From: Thermococcus sp.
Lineage (GTDB): Archaea; Methanobacteriota_B; Thermococci; Thermococcales; Thermococcaceae
Reading direction: 5' to 3'
DNA: 13,922 nt
NCBI GenBank assembly: GCA_026987155.1
Contig: JALSNG010000039.1
Span: 1 to 13,922 of the forward strand
Shown: positions 6,041 through 12,304 of the stretch, in pieces
Layout of the letters: every line of letters starts with the position of its first letter
How positions within the stretch are numbered: position 1 is the stretch's first letter
Position numbers and translations under genes: made by a program
The notes under the pieces: generated by a model
Databases searched by the model: none
What the model saw: the letters and a program-made list of their open reading frames with translations, nothing else
Told to the model about the DNA's origin: nothing

Positions 6041-7244
6041 ATAACCCTGCGAGCTTAAGCTCTATCCACCAGAATATGTCGCCCCAGAAGTAGCTTATCA
6101 GAAAACCAATGAAAAGAGCCGGGGCGAAAGGCATGGCTTTCTTCCGCAAAAAGCGGTTCTCCAGCATTCCCATTTGAACGTATCTCTTTAACTCTTCAAT
6201 CTGTCCAACGGACAAACCATCTGCGTTGGGGGAGGCTATAATCCTGCCCCTTGGAGGTTTCAACGCATCCAGGCCCTTACCCCCAACCGCCTCCTTTATC
6301 CTGTCCCACAGAGAGCGTCTGTCCCTCATCGGCCACATGTTGTGCTCGTATATTGTCTCGCCCAGTATGTCCCACTCCCTTAAGGCCTCGACCGGAACCT
6401 CCTCCATCAGCACCCTCCTGCGTATGTAGGAGACTATAGCGTAGAAGAGCCTGAAGAGATACAACACCACGAGAAGCCTTGCAAGCATCAGGAGCGTTCC
6501 GTAGGGATCTCCATAAACCATCAAGGTTATGACGGCCACTCCAATGAGGTTACCCACCTTCCTGTACTTCCCAAAGAGGTACAGGAGAAAGAGGGTAAAA
6601 ATCCACGAGCCTACCCCAACGAGGAGCCATCCGCTTAACCGTGCTATCATGAGGCGAAGCCCAAGGGCCGCCATGAGCCACACCGCCACCTGGATGGTCA
6701 ACCCAACCCTGGACACGAATATCTCCTTCAGCTCGGAAAACTCACGTCTGTAGAGTATCACTCCGACTGCATAGATGAAGATGAAAGGAAAGACCGCTAA
6801 GAGGCTGTTGAGGAAAATGCTCAAAGGATAGAGCGGATAATGAATGGAGTAGGGGGGAATGACCCTTGCAGTCTCAGGGGCGTAGGGCAAGAGGGCCGAG
6901 AAAGCCGCGAGGATTATTGCATCACCGCTTGCCCACGCTCCAATGTAGTACAGAAAGACACCCAAGCCAAGGCCAACAAAAAAGCCTCCGAGACCAGAGA
7001 GTGCAAGGAAGGAATTTCCCGAACTCAGCCCGAGGTAGAGGTAGTAGAGGACGCCTCCCTCAACCACTGGAATCGGAATGCGATCCAGTAAACCCCCGGG
7101 CTCTTCTTCCTCCCATCCCAAGAGCTTCCCCATAAGAACGAGGGTCGGGAAGACGTGGATATCGTCGATGAAACCCGTTTTTAAGTCAGTGTAAGATGTA
7201 ACAATACCCATAACCACGCCCAGAAAAAGGGGAAGGTACTCCAT
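6039..7244 (-). CDS. Type IV prepilin peptidase (A24 aspartyl protease family)
   Basis: A 401-residue polytopic membrane protease that cleaves class III signal peptides of pilins or archaellins before assembly. Both family aspartates are visible: D20 in SYTDLKTGFIDD at the first cytoplasmic loop and D108 in the GD motif of WASGDAIILAAFSAL. Hydrophobic segments occur at about 3-18, 60-75, 82-102, 107-120, 145-163, 180-240 and 250-275, then a soluble part (about 275-375, including RRRVLMEEVPVEAL and the RGRIIASPNADGLSVGQIEELKRY region) and a last membrane segment near 380-395. The C-terminal extension resembles the archaeal type II A24 C-terminus. It follows the pilin gene by 9 bases, with GAGGTGA as Shine-Dalgarno. 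FlaK or EppA assignment is not resolved, though no archaellum genes are near. Confidence 0.92.
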   Translation of the reverse strand: MEYLPLFLGVVMGIVTSYTDLKTGFIDDIHVFPTLVLMGKLLGWEEEEPGGLLDRIPIPVVEGGVLYYLYLGLSSGNSFLALSGLGGFFVGLGLGVFLYYIGAWASGDAIILAAFSALLPYAPETARVIPPYSIHYPLYPLSIFLNSLLAVFPFIFIYAVGVILYRREFSELKEIFVSRVGLTIQVAVWLMAALGLRLMIARLSGWLLVGVGSWIFTLFLLYLFGKYRKVGNLIGVAVITLMVYGDPYGTLLMLARLLVVLYLFRLFYAIVSYIRRRVLMEEVPVEALREWDILGETIYEHNMWPMRDRRSLWDRIKEAVGGKGLDALKPPRGRIIASPNADGLSVGQIEELKRYVQMGMLENRFLRKKAMPFAPALFIGFLISYFWGDIFWWIELKLAGL

Positions 7245-7253
7245 GATTTCACC

Positions 7254-7421
7254 TCAAAGCCCCTCAAGGATCTTCTCGCGGACGTCCCTGACGTAACTCG
7301 ATACGGAGTCCGTCATCTCCCGAGTCCCGTTCAAGACAACCCTTGCGGCATACAGAACGAGAACCAAGACTGCAGCGAGCATGAAGAGATACTCAATGGC
7401 CGCCTGCGCCCCTCGCTTCAT
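7254..7421 (-). CDS. Small type IV pilin-like protein with class III signal peptide
   Basis: A 55-residue protein. The N-terminus MKRGAQAAIEYLFMLAAVLV has the archaeal prepilin pattern: a short basic leader (K2, R3), a cleavage point after G4 or A5, Q-A-A-I-E with Glu at position 5 of the mature protein (E10), and a hydrophobic helix to Y24. The remaining 30 residues are a charged helix (TREMTDSVSSYVRDVREKI) with no globular head. It is likely a minor pilin, pseudopilin or assembly adaptor processed by the peptidase encoded 9 bases downstream. TAATAGGTGTGAAAG before ATG 7421 provides a Shine-Dalgarno GGTG. It is too short for ordinary gene finders. Confidence 0.87.
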   Translation of the reverse strand: MKRGAQAAIEYLFMLAAVLVLVLYAARVVLNGTREMTDSVSSYVRDVREKILEGL

Positions 7422-7453
7422 CTTTCACACCTATTACCGTTTTGACGCTAAAG

Positions 7454-7468
7454 AATTTAAAAGTTTCC
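7454..7468. promoter_or_regulatory. Shared BRE/TATA region for the pilin and ASCH operons
   Basis: On the minus strand GGAAAC (BRE) precedes TTTTAAAT, centred near 7459, with a predicted start near 7433 and the pilin ATG at 7421. On the plus strand ATTTAAAA is centred at the same place, with a predicted start near 7485 and the ASCH ATG at 7494. TTTAAA at 7456-7461 is self-complementary. The minus side has the better BRE. Confidence 0.6.
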
Positions 7469-7493
7469 ATCAAAATTTGCACGAGTGGTGAGT

Positions 7494-7832
7494 ATGCGAG
7501 TGTACCGACTCAGAGTGAAGGAAGACTACCTCGATTTCATCAGGTCCGGGAAGAAGAGAATCGAACTACGGGCGGCCTACCCGCAACTCAGGGGCATAAA
7601 GACAGGGGATAAGATCATTTTTAACGACTCCATACCGGCTGTGGTAACCGGGGTGAAAAGATACGAAACGTTCAGACAGGCCCTGCGCGAGGAACCAATG
7701 GAAAAAATCTTCCCAGACAATCCAAGCTTTGAACGGGCTGTGAAGAGATTCCACGGACTCTACCCAAAATGGAAGGAAAACCGCTATGGAGTGATAGCCA
7801 TAAAGTTCAGGCTCATTGGTGAGGAAAAATGA
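7494..7832 (+). CDS. ASCH-domain protein (PUA-like fold), single domain
   Basis: A 112-residue protein made of one ASCH domain: MRVYRLRVKEDYLDFIRSGKKRIELR (1-26) is the N-terminal strand-helix-strand with SGKK and E24/R26, GIKTGDKIIF is the central turn, and YGVIAIKFRL (98-107) is the last strand. ASCH domains bind RNA or modified nucleobases; characterised members include RNases and the N4-acetylcytidine amidohydrolase YqfB. The usual Thr of the G-K-x-T-x-R loop is here E24 (GKKRIELR), so YqfB-type activity is doubtful. ATG 7494 is preferred to GTG 7485 or 7488, because GGTGAG then serves as ribosome binding site and the leader fits the TATA box. It overlaps the next ASCH gene by 4 bases. 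Confidence 0.88.
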   Translation: MRVYRLRVKEDYLDFIRSGKKRIELRAAYPQLRGIKTGDKIIFNDSIPAVVTGVKRYETFRQALREEPMEKIFPDNPSFERAVKRFHGLYPKWKENRYGVIAIKFRLIGEEK

Positions 7833-8398
7833 AGCACCTCGAGTTTGACGGGCGCTATGCCACGGAGATACTCAGCGGAAAGAAGAGGGCAACCGTCAGA
7901 CTTGGCAGGAGGCCCAACCTCAAACCGGGAGACGAGGTTTTAATCCACGCCGGAGGTTACGTCATTGGCAAAGCCGTTATCGAGAAGATCGATAGCAAAA
8001 CTCTCAAGGAGTTAACCGATGAAGAAGCCTTCCTTGACGGTTTTTCAAGCAGAGAGGAACTCATGAAGGCCCTGAAGAGCCATTACAGGTACGTTAACGA
8101 TGACTCCACCGCCCACGTTATAGTCTTCCGCCTCGTGGAGCGCTTTGAGAATCCGGTCATGAGCTCTGACTACGCCTACGAGGGTAATTTGCCGGTGGAG
8201 ATAGCAGAAAAGGCCTTGAAATATCTCGACCTGACAGAGAAGGATAGGGAACTTATAGAGCTGTTCCTGAAAAGTGGAAGCCTGAGGAAAGCCGCCCGCA
8301 AACTTGGAAGCCCTAACAAACGTTACCTGATACGCGACGCCCTAAGACGTGCATACAAGGAACTAAAAAGGAGAGGTCTCATGAAATCAGGGCTTTAG
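7829..8398 (+). CDS. ASCH-domain protein with C-terminal helix-turn-helix
   Basis: A 189-residue protein with two parts. The ASCH domain (about 1-105) has the signature ILSGKKRATVRLG (14-26), LKPGDEVLIHAGG (31-43) and HVIVFRLVERF (96-106). K19, T22 and E76 or E77 (in SSREELMKAL) align by eye with the Lys-Thr-Glu set of E. coli YqfB, which removes acetyl from N4-acetylcytidine. The C-terminal part (132-185) is a likely helix-turn-helix: LTEKDRELIELFLKSG, then SLRKAARKLG, then YLIRDALRRAYKELKRRG, similar in layout to sigma region 4-type domains. The start overlaps the preceding stop (ATGA), with GGTGAGG before it. The 3' end overlaps the convergent RAM gene by 20 bases. The domain fusion suggests nucleic-acid or regulatory function. 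Confidence 0.9.
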   Translation: MKHLEFDGRYATEILSGKKRATVRLGRRPNLKPGDEVLIHAGGYVIGKAVIEKIDSKTLKELTDEEAFLDGFSSREELMKALKSHYRYVNDDSTAHVIVFRLVERFENPVMSSDYAYEGNLPVEIAEKALKYLDLTEKDRELIELFLKSGSLRKAARKLGSPNKRYLIRDALRRAYKELKRRGLMKSGL

Positions 8399-8645
8399 GA
8401 CTCTCAAGATATGAAACCTCTGCCTCTCCCCCGTTCTTTATGGCCGATAACTCCACAGGTATAAGTTTGAACGTTCCACCCCGGATTATGTGGCGTAACT
8501 CCCTTTCGAATTTCTCCATGTCCTCCTCCGTGGAAAACTCCACCTTGGCTATGAAATCGTACTCCCCGTACAGCCAGTAGCCGCTAACGGGAAGCCTTTC
8601 CAAAACCTCATCCCTAACCCCCCAGACGAGGAGTATCGCCTCCAT
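8379..8645 (-). CDS. Standalone Lrp/AsnC ligand-binding (RAM) domain protein
   Basis: An 88-residue protein equal to the effector-binding half of Lrp/AsnC regulators without a DNA-binding domain: AILLVWGVRDEVLERLPVSG (strand and helix), YWLYGEYDFIAKVEFSTEEDMEKF (the GEYD signature) and LRHIIRGGTFKLIPVEL (helix with the effector-binding G, then strand). Such proteins form beta-alpha-beta-beta-alpha-beta dimers or octamers that bind amino acids and can mix with full Lrp proteins. The start is ATG 8645, because GGAGGT lies 7 bases upstream; the in-frame ATG at 8660 has no such site. A TATA-like GTTTTAACAT (8690-8681) would start transcription near 8660. The ligand is unknown. Confidence 0.85.
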   Translation of the reverse strand: MEAILLVWGVRDEVLERLPVSGYWLYGEYDFIAKVEFSTEEDMEKFERELRHIIRGGTFKLIPVELSAIKNGGEAEVSYLESPKALIS

Positions 8646-8657
8646 CCCGATTACCTC

Positions 8658-8669
8658 CATTTACAACAG
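8658..8669 (+). repeat. Direct repeat copy 1, CATTTACAACAG
   Basis: CATTTACAACAG occurs here and again at 8719-8730, 61 bases apart, about six helical turns at roughly 10.2 bases per turn. This copy covers the predicted transcription start of the RAM gene. A 12-base match by chance in a 150-base gap is unlikely, so an operator role is possible. Confidence 0.6.
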
Positions 8670-8680
8670 GTAGTCTCTAA

Positions 8681-8690
8681 ATGTTAAAAC
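8681..8690 (-). promoter_or_regulatory. Probable TATA box of the RAM gene
   Basis: GTTTTAACAT on the minus strand, centred near 8686, predicts a start near 8660 and a leader of about 15 bases that holds the GGAGGT ribosome binding site of ATG 8645. Confidence 0.45.
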
Positions 8691-8718
8691 AATTTCCATT
8701 TTTTGTCCGTCATTGTGT

Positions 8719-8730
8719 CATTTACAACAG
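8719..8730 (+). repeat. Direct repeat copy 2, CATTTACAACAG
   Basis: Second exact copy of the 12-base repeat at 8658-8669. It lies upstream of the divergent HAD promoter. Next to it is an imperfect motif GTCATTGTGTCATT (8709-8722). The 8646-8805 gap holds this pair, two TATA boxes, a T-run at 8699-8704 and nothing else recognisable. Confidence 0.6.
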
Positions 8731-8764
8731 TTTTCAAGGGAAATTTTTGCCATAATGACAAGAA

Positions 8765-8800
8765 AGCGTTTTAAGGCTGGCGCTTCAGAACGAACGGTGG
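8765..8800 (+). promoter_or_regulatory. Promoter and ribosome binding site of the PH0459-like HAD gene
   Basis: GCGTTTTAAGG has a TATA core centred near 8771, predicting a start near 8796. GGTGG (8796-8800) then lies 5 bases before ATG 8806. This supports ATG 8806 over the more upstream in-frame ATG codons. Confidence 0.55.
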
Positions 8801-8805
8801 TTGAG

Positions 8806-9513
8806 ATGAAGGCCGTCTTCTTTGACTTCGTGGGCACGCTCATAACGAAGGAGGGCGAAAACGTTACCCATCAGAACATCGTGAGGGAGGTCCTCAGAAG
8901 GGCCGGGAGGGAGGACCTCGATTATATTCGGCTGTGGGAGGAGTACGAGAGCGAGAGCTCCGCGATGTTCAAGGAGCTCGCCGGCAAGCCCTACGTCAAG
9001 ATCCGGGACGTTGACACCGAGGCCATGCGGAGGGTGGCCGGGCGTTACGGCTTCACCGTTCCGGCGGACTTCTGGGAGATAAGCATCTCCATGCATGAGC
9101 GCTATGGGGAGCTCTTTTCCGATGCCGTTGAGACGATTAGGGTCCTCAAAGAGCTTGGCCTACACGTTGGAATAATCACAGACTCGGACAACGACTACAT
9201 CGCGGCCCACCTGAAGGCACTCGGCATCTACGACCTGTTTGACTCCATAACGACCAGTGAGGATGCCGGTTTCTACAAGCCCCATGAGGGGCCCTTCAGG
9301 CTTGCCCTCGAAAGGGCTGGTGTTGAATCTGGAGAAGCCCTCTACGTCGGCGATAATCCCTCAAAGGACTGCGTTGGGGCCAAGAGGGTCGGCATGATGA
9401 GTGTCCTCCTCGATCCGAACGGTGCGAAGAGAGAACTGTGGAGGAACTGCGACTTCGTGGTTTCAAAGCTGAGTGAGGTAGCTGAAATCGTGAAGGGCCT
9501 GATGGAAAAATAA
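8806..9513 (+). CDS. HAD-superfamily protein, haloacid dehalogenase-like (PH0459 type)
   Basis: A 235-residue protein that resembles P. horikoshii PH0459, whose structure is known (recalled as PDB 1X42) and which is described as haloacid-dehalogenase-like. Motif I is FFDFVGTL with nucleophile D7, but the residue two later, normally the general-acid Asp of phosphatases, is V9. Motif II is IITDSD (T125 or S127), motif III is K158 in GFYKPH, and motif IV is YVGDNPSKDC (D183, D188). A four-helix cap covers about 18-105. The lack of Asp at +2 argues against ordinary phosphomonoesterase activity and fits dehalogenase or phosphonatase-like chemistry, or another role. The substrate is unknown. The start is set by GGTGG 5 bases before the ATG. 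Confidence 0.93.
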   Translation: MKAVFFDFVGTLITKEGENVTHQNIVREVLRRAGREDLDYIRLWEEYESESSAMFKELAGKPYVKIRDVDTEAMRRVAGRYGFTVPADFWEISISMHERYGELFSDAVETIRVLKELGLHVGIITDSDNDYIAAHLKALGIYDLFDSITTSEDAGFYKPHEGPFRLALERAGVESGEALYVGDNPSKDCVGAKRVGMMSVLLDPNGAKRELWRNCDFVVSKLSEVAEIVKGLMEK

Positions 9514-9516
9514 AGA
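9505..9516 (-). terminator. U-rich terminator-like tract
   Basis: The minus strand reads TCTTTATTTTTC just after the C/D guide RNA ends at 9522. Archaeal transcription stops at such U-rich stretches without needing a hairpin. It would end the lipoprotein-trm56-phosphatidyltransferase-sRNA transcript. Confidence 0.45.
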
Positions 9517-9521
9517 ACGGC

Positions 9522-9586
9522 AAGGGTCGGCAACGGCAGGGCTCTTCATCGGAAGCTCAGATAGCGAAATTCTCGTCATCCCCCTT
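9522..9586 (-). ncRNA. Box C/D guide RNA directed at 23S rRNA (GUAGCGAAAUUC region)
   Basis: On the minus strand: AAGGG (9586-9582), GG, box C ATGACGA (9579-9573), 12-nt guide GAATTTCGCTAT, box D' CTGA (9560-9557), 7-base linker, box C' ATGAAGA (9549-9543), 12-nt guide GCCCTGCCGTTG, box D variant CCGA (9530-9527), CCCTT (9526-9522). The outer AAGGG and CCCTT pair. The D' guide is complementary to AUAGCGAAAUUC; the universally conserved 23S segment GGUAGCGAAAUUCC (E. coli about 1929-1942) matches over 11 bases with a final U-G pair, predicting methylation at about C1934. The second guide would target CAACGGCAGGGC, not placed. Boxes C, C' and D each deviate by one base. It starts 5 bases after the phosphatidyltransferase stop, so it may be processed from that mRNA. 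Confidence 0.8.
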
Positions 9587-9591
9587 CTCTT

Positions 9592-10155
9592 TCATTTGAG
9601 CCTCTGATAGGCCGCGTAAAGCCTCTGGAGAACGGTTATCCATGCGAGGATTGCGACGGCGTAGACACCGTACTCAACGTAGCCGAAGAGTGCGGTTATG
9701 ATTATTATCAGCAATCTCTCGGCCCTCTCCGCTATGCCAACCGCTAACCTTCCTGAGCCGGCCAGCTCGGCCCTGCACCTCTCGTAGCTCACCAGGTAGC
9801 TTCCCATGAAGGCTATGAACGCAACGCGCCAGTCGGCGAGGCTGCCGAGGGCTATCCCGAAGAGCACAGCACCATCGCTTATCCTGTCGAAGGTGGAGTC
9901 AAGGAAGGCCCCAAAACGGCTCGTCTTTCCGGTGAGCCTCGCGAGAGTCCCGTCGAGCGCATCTATCAGGGAGCCGAAGAGCAGAACGAGGGCCGCTATG
10001 ACCTGTTCGCCGCGGTAGAAGAAGTATGCCCCTCCAAGGCTTATCAGCAGGCCGAGGACGGTTATCGCGTTCGGCGTAACGCCGGCCCTCGCGAGGGGTT
10101 TAACGATGGCTTCAAGGTAACCCCTGACGTTTTCGCGGTAGTTATTGAGCACCAT
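9592..10155 (-). CDS. CDP-alcohol phosphatidyltransferase, probably archaetidylinositol phosphate synthase
   Basis: A 187-residue integral membrane enzyme of phospholipid synthesis that moves a CDP-activated lipid or polar head to an alcohol. The family motif is complete: D65-x2-D68-G69-x2-A72-R73-x8-G82-x3-D86-x3-D90, in LIDALDGTLARLTGKTSRFG and the following AFLDSTFDR. Membrane segments are seen at about 30-47, 52-64, 95-105, 110-122, 147-158 and 160-176. Euryarchaeal members of this size commonly make archaetidylinositol phosphate from CDP-archaeol and inositol phosphate; this is inference. The gene follows trm56 with a 6-base gap and GGAGTGA as ribosome binding site. Confidence 0.92.
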   Translation of the reverse strand: MVLNNYRENVRGYLEAIVKPLARAGVTPNAITVLGLLISLGGAYFFYRGEQVIAALVLLFGSLIDALDGTLARLTGKTSRFGAFLDSTFDRISDGAVLFGIALGSLADWRVAFIAFMGSYLVSYERCRAELAGSGRLAVGIAERAERLLIIIITALFGYVEYGVYAVAILAWITVLQRLYAAYQRLK

Positions 10156-10161
10156 CCGCCA

Positions 10162-10695
10162 TCACTCCAGCCCGATTACCTTCTTCCCCCTCTCCTGCGG
10201 GATTATTTTCAGCTTCGCGTTCTCAAAGCTTTTCCTCAAGCCCCCCCCTTCAAGGAGCCTGTCGAGGAAGACTGCCAAAGCGGCAACCTCGCTGTGGGGC
10301 TGGTTCCCAACGGCAACGTTGTAGTCTGCCATCTCGTAGACCTCCCTGGGCACCTTCTCGGCGCCGACGACAACCAGCATGTCCCTGCCTTCCTCCAGCT
10401 CTTCCTGAATTCTTGGAATGACGTCGTCTATGTGAACCCCGTACATCGTGAGGTGGACTATTATGCCTTTCTCCTTCCATCCCCTCAGGATCCTCTTCCA
10501 GCTGGGGTCAAAGGCTATCTCAAAGGGCCCTCCCCAGCGTTTCACAACGTCCTCGACGCTCTCCCTCACGTGCTCGTCTTCTTCGGCCGCGATGATGATT
10601 CTATCCGCCCCAAAGGCTCTTGCCGTCAAAGCGACGTGGGTCGTTATCCTCTTGTCCCTCTCGGGTCTGTGTCCGAGCCTCAAAACGACTATCAC
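10162..10695 (-). CDS. trm56: tRNA (cytidine(56)-2'-O)-methyltransferase, aTrm56
   Basis: A 177-residue SPOUT-class enzyme that uses SAM to methylate the ribose of C56 in the T-loop of archaeal tRNAs. Typical features are LRLGHRPERDKRITTHVALTAR near the N-terminus (with the conserved Arg-rich RLGHRPERDKR), TMYGVHIDD in the middle and the SAM-binding knot region LVVVGAEKVPREVYEMADYN followed by VAVGNQPHSEVAALAVFLDR. In most archaea this protein replaces the box C/D guide for position 56. The start codon is GTG at 10695, overlapping the stop of the preceding gene (GTGA), with GGAGGGG 5 bases before. Confidence 0.96.
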   Translation of the reverse strand: MIVVLRLGHRPERDKRITTHVALTARAFGADRIIIAAEEDEHVRESVEDVVKRWGGPFEIAFDPSWKRILRGWKEKGIIVHLTMYGVHIDDVIPRIQEELEEGRDMLVVVGAEKVPREVYEMADYNVAVGNQPHSEVAALAVFLDRLLEGGGLRKSFENAKLKIIPQERGKKVIGLE

Positions 10696-12296
10696 GGCAA
10701 CCCCTCCAAGAATATCTTCCAGTACTTACTGAAGTCCCAGCTCCAAGGAACCCCCCAGTAAAACTCGTATATAGGCTTTACCGTCTCCCGTATTTCCTTG
10801 ACGCTGTAAACTGTGAAAACGTTGTTCAGCTGGTCCGGTGGGGCCGACGCAAACAGGAACAGTGTGTAGAGTTCCTCATTTTCATCAAACCCCTCAAGCA
10901 CGAGGTTAAGTTTGGACCTGAGTTCCGGCCGGACTCTCTGGGAAACCTCCTTTAACAGCCTATCCCGGATGTTTATAAGGAAATAGGGAGTTACATCAAC
11001 GTGTTCATGACCAACCATATCCTGGGGCGCCTGGGCCACCAACCTGTAACCCCTCTCGGTTATAAGCTGATACATCTTGGGGAAGCGTTTGCTCGCTATA
11101 AACGCATCCACAGGGGCGACTATCCCCTGTCTCACGTCTATCACATCCCAACCGTCAGCGGTGTAGAACTCCGTTATCGGGTTGATGGTGCAGTCGGTTC
11201 CGTTGTATAGTGTAACCACCCTTGCAGGGATACCAACGGACCTCAGCAACGCCGTCAGCAGAATCTGAGCCTCGGATACGCTAAGAGTATCCTTTTGAAT
11301 CATCTCGCTGGTGTCCAGCGTACTCGTGTTACCGCCGATTTTATAGTTGGATTCGAGCCATTTGTACAGCTCCTCTGCGGCCCCAAGCTCAGAAACCGAT
11401 GAGTTCACAAGGGGTAGTGCAATCTTCCTCAGCTTGGCGGAGTCGTAAGTTGGGGTTGAGTTGTATTTCCTCGCCCAGTACGCATCAACGAGGAATCGCC
11501 CATACAACCACCTATAATTGTCCCCATAAGCTTCCTTCAGTACTACCTCATTCTGGGTCCATGGTTGCCAGATGACCCGAATCATGGCGCTCCTGGCCAA
11601 ACTCCTTTTGGAGTTCCCTATGGTGTACTTAACTAGGGTTGATATGTAGCCCTTCCGATACGCGTAGGGAAACTTGACCCGGTAATAAACGGAGACCGTT
11701 TTTCCGGGAGCGACTCTCACAGGAACCTCACTGTGGTTCGTAACCTCCATTCCTGGTAAAAGGGTCAGGAAAACATCATCAAGGGAAACGTTTATCCCAG
11801 CCTTATTGCGAATGAAAACACCAACCTCCGCCGTGGAACCTCCAATCACCGTTTCAGGAGCACTTATCTTCACCTCAAGGGGAGCTGTGGAGGGAATCTC
11901 AGTCCCCACGGTTATTCTGAACTGACTGTAAAACCCCGTCCAAGTTCTCTTCAATTCATCGTTCAATTCAAGGGAAACCTTGAGATCATAAGCCCCTGGC
12001 TTTGTGGGGGCTTGGATGATCCACACAAGCTGAAGACTTTTACCCACGGGAAGCACGGAGGGGAAATCCGGCTCCTGTAGAACCTTGAAGTCCTCACTCT
12101 TTATGAGGAGTGTGGCCCCAGTCAGACCGACTTTTCCGGTGTTGTTTATGAACACTATCAGGTGAATTGTGCCGCCGGGATTAACCAATGTCTTGTCCAC
12201 CGAAAAATGAACCTCCGCAGGTGGCCTGAATAGACAGCCCGAAGCCATTATGATCCCAACCAAAAGCAAGATGGGGACCGTTCTTCTCATAGCCAT
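10692..12296 (-). CDS. Lipoprotein with CARDB-like domains and a degenerate transglutaminase fold
   Basis: A 534-residue exported protein. The signal MRRTVPILLLVGIIMASGC ends in a lipobox-like ASGC (18-21), predicting lipid attachment at C21 on the outer face of the membrane. Residues about 28-130 and 140-245 look like two Ig/CARDB-type beta-sandwiches (VNPGGTIHLIVFINNTGKVG; ETVIGGSTAEVGVFIRN). Residues about 265-395 resemble the transglutaminase-like core: LYKWLESNYKI, then SEAQILLTALLRSVGIPARVV and TADGWDVIDV. The catalytic Cys position holds V340 or S341 and the His position before EFY holds N372, while the Asp (D386) is kept, so it is probably a non-catalytic binding protein. The C-terminal part (about 425-534) is unassigned. 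Its stop overlaps trm56. Confidence 0.9.
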   Translation of the reverse strand: MAMRRTVPILLLVGIIMASGCLFRPPAEVHFSVDKTLVNPGGTIHLIVFINNTGKVGLTGATLLIKSEDFKVLQEPDFPSVLPVGKSLQLVWIIQAPTKPGAYDLKVSLELNDELKRTWTGFYSQFRITVGTEIPSTAPLEVKISAPETVIGGSTAEVGVFIRNKAGINVSLDDVFLTLLPGMEVTNHSEVPVRVAPGKTVSVYYRVKFPYAYRKGYISTLVKYTIGNSKRSLARSAMIRVIWQPWTQNEVVLKEAYGDNYRWLYGRFLVDAYWARKYNSTPTYDSAKLRKIALPLVNSSVSELGAAEELYKWLESNYKIGGNTSTLDTSEMIQKDTLSVSEAQILLTALLRSVGIPARVVTLYNGTDCTINPITEFYTADGWDVIDVRQGIVAPVDAFIASKRFPKMYQLITERGYRLVAQAPQDMVGHEHVDVTPYFLINIRDRLLKEVSQRVRPELRSKLNLVLEGFDENEELYTLFLFASAPPDQLNNVFTVYSVKEIRETVKPIYEFYWGVPWSWDFSKYWKIFLEGLP

Positions 12297-12304
12297 CGTC
12301 CAAA

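Noticed and set aside
8713..8805. N-terminal extension of the PH0459-like HAD protein
   Set aside because: It precedes the TATA box and ribosome binding site, and the homologue starts at the strand before DFVGTL.
10294..10761. Plus-strand frame of 155 codons over trm56
   Set aside because: Shadow of the recognised SPOUT methyltransferase gene.
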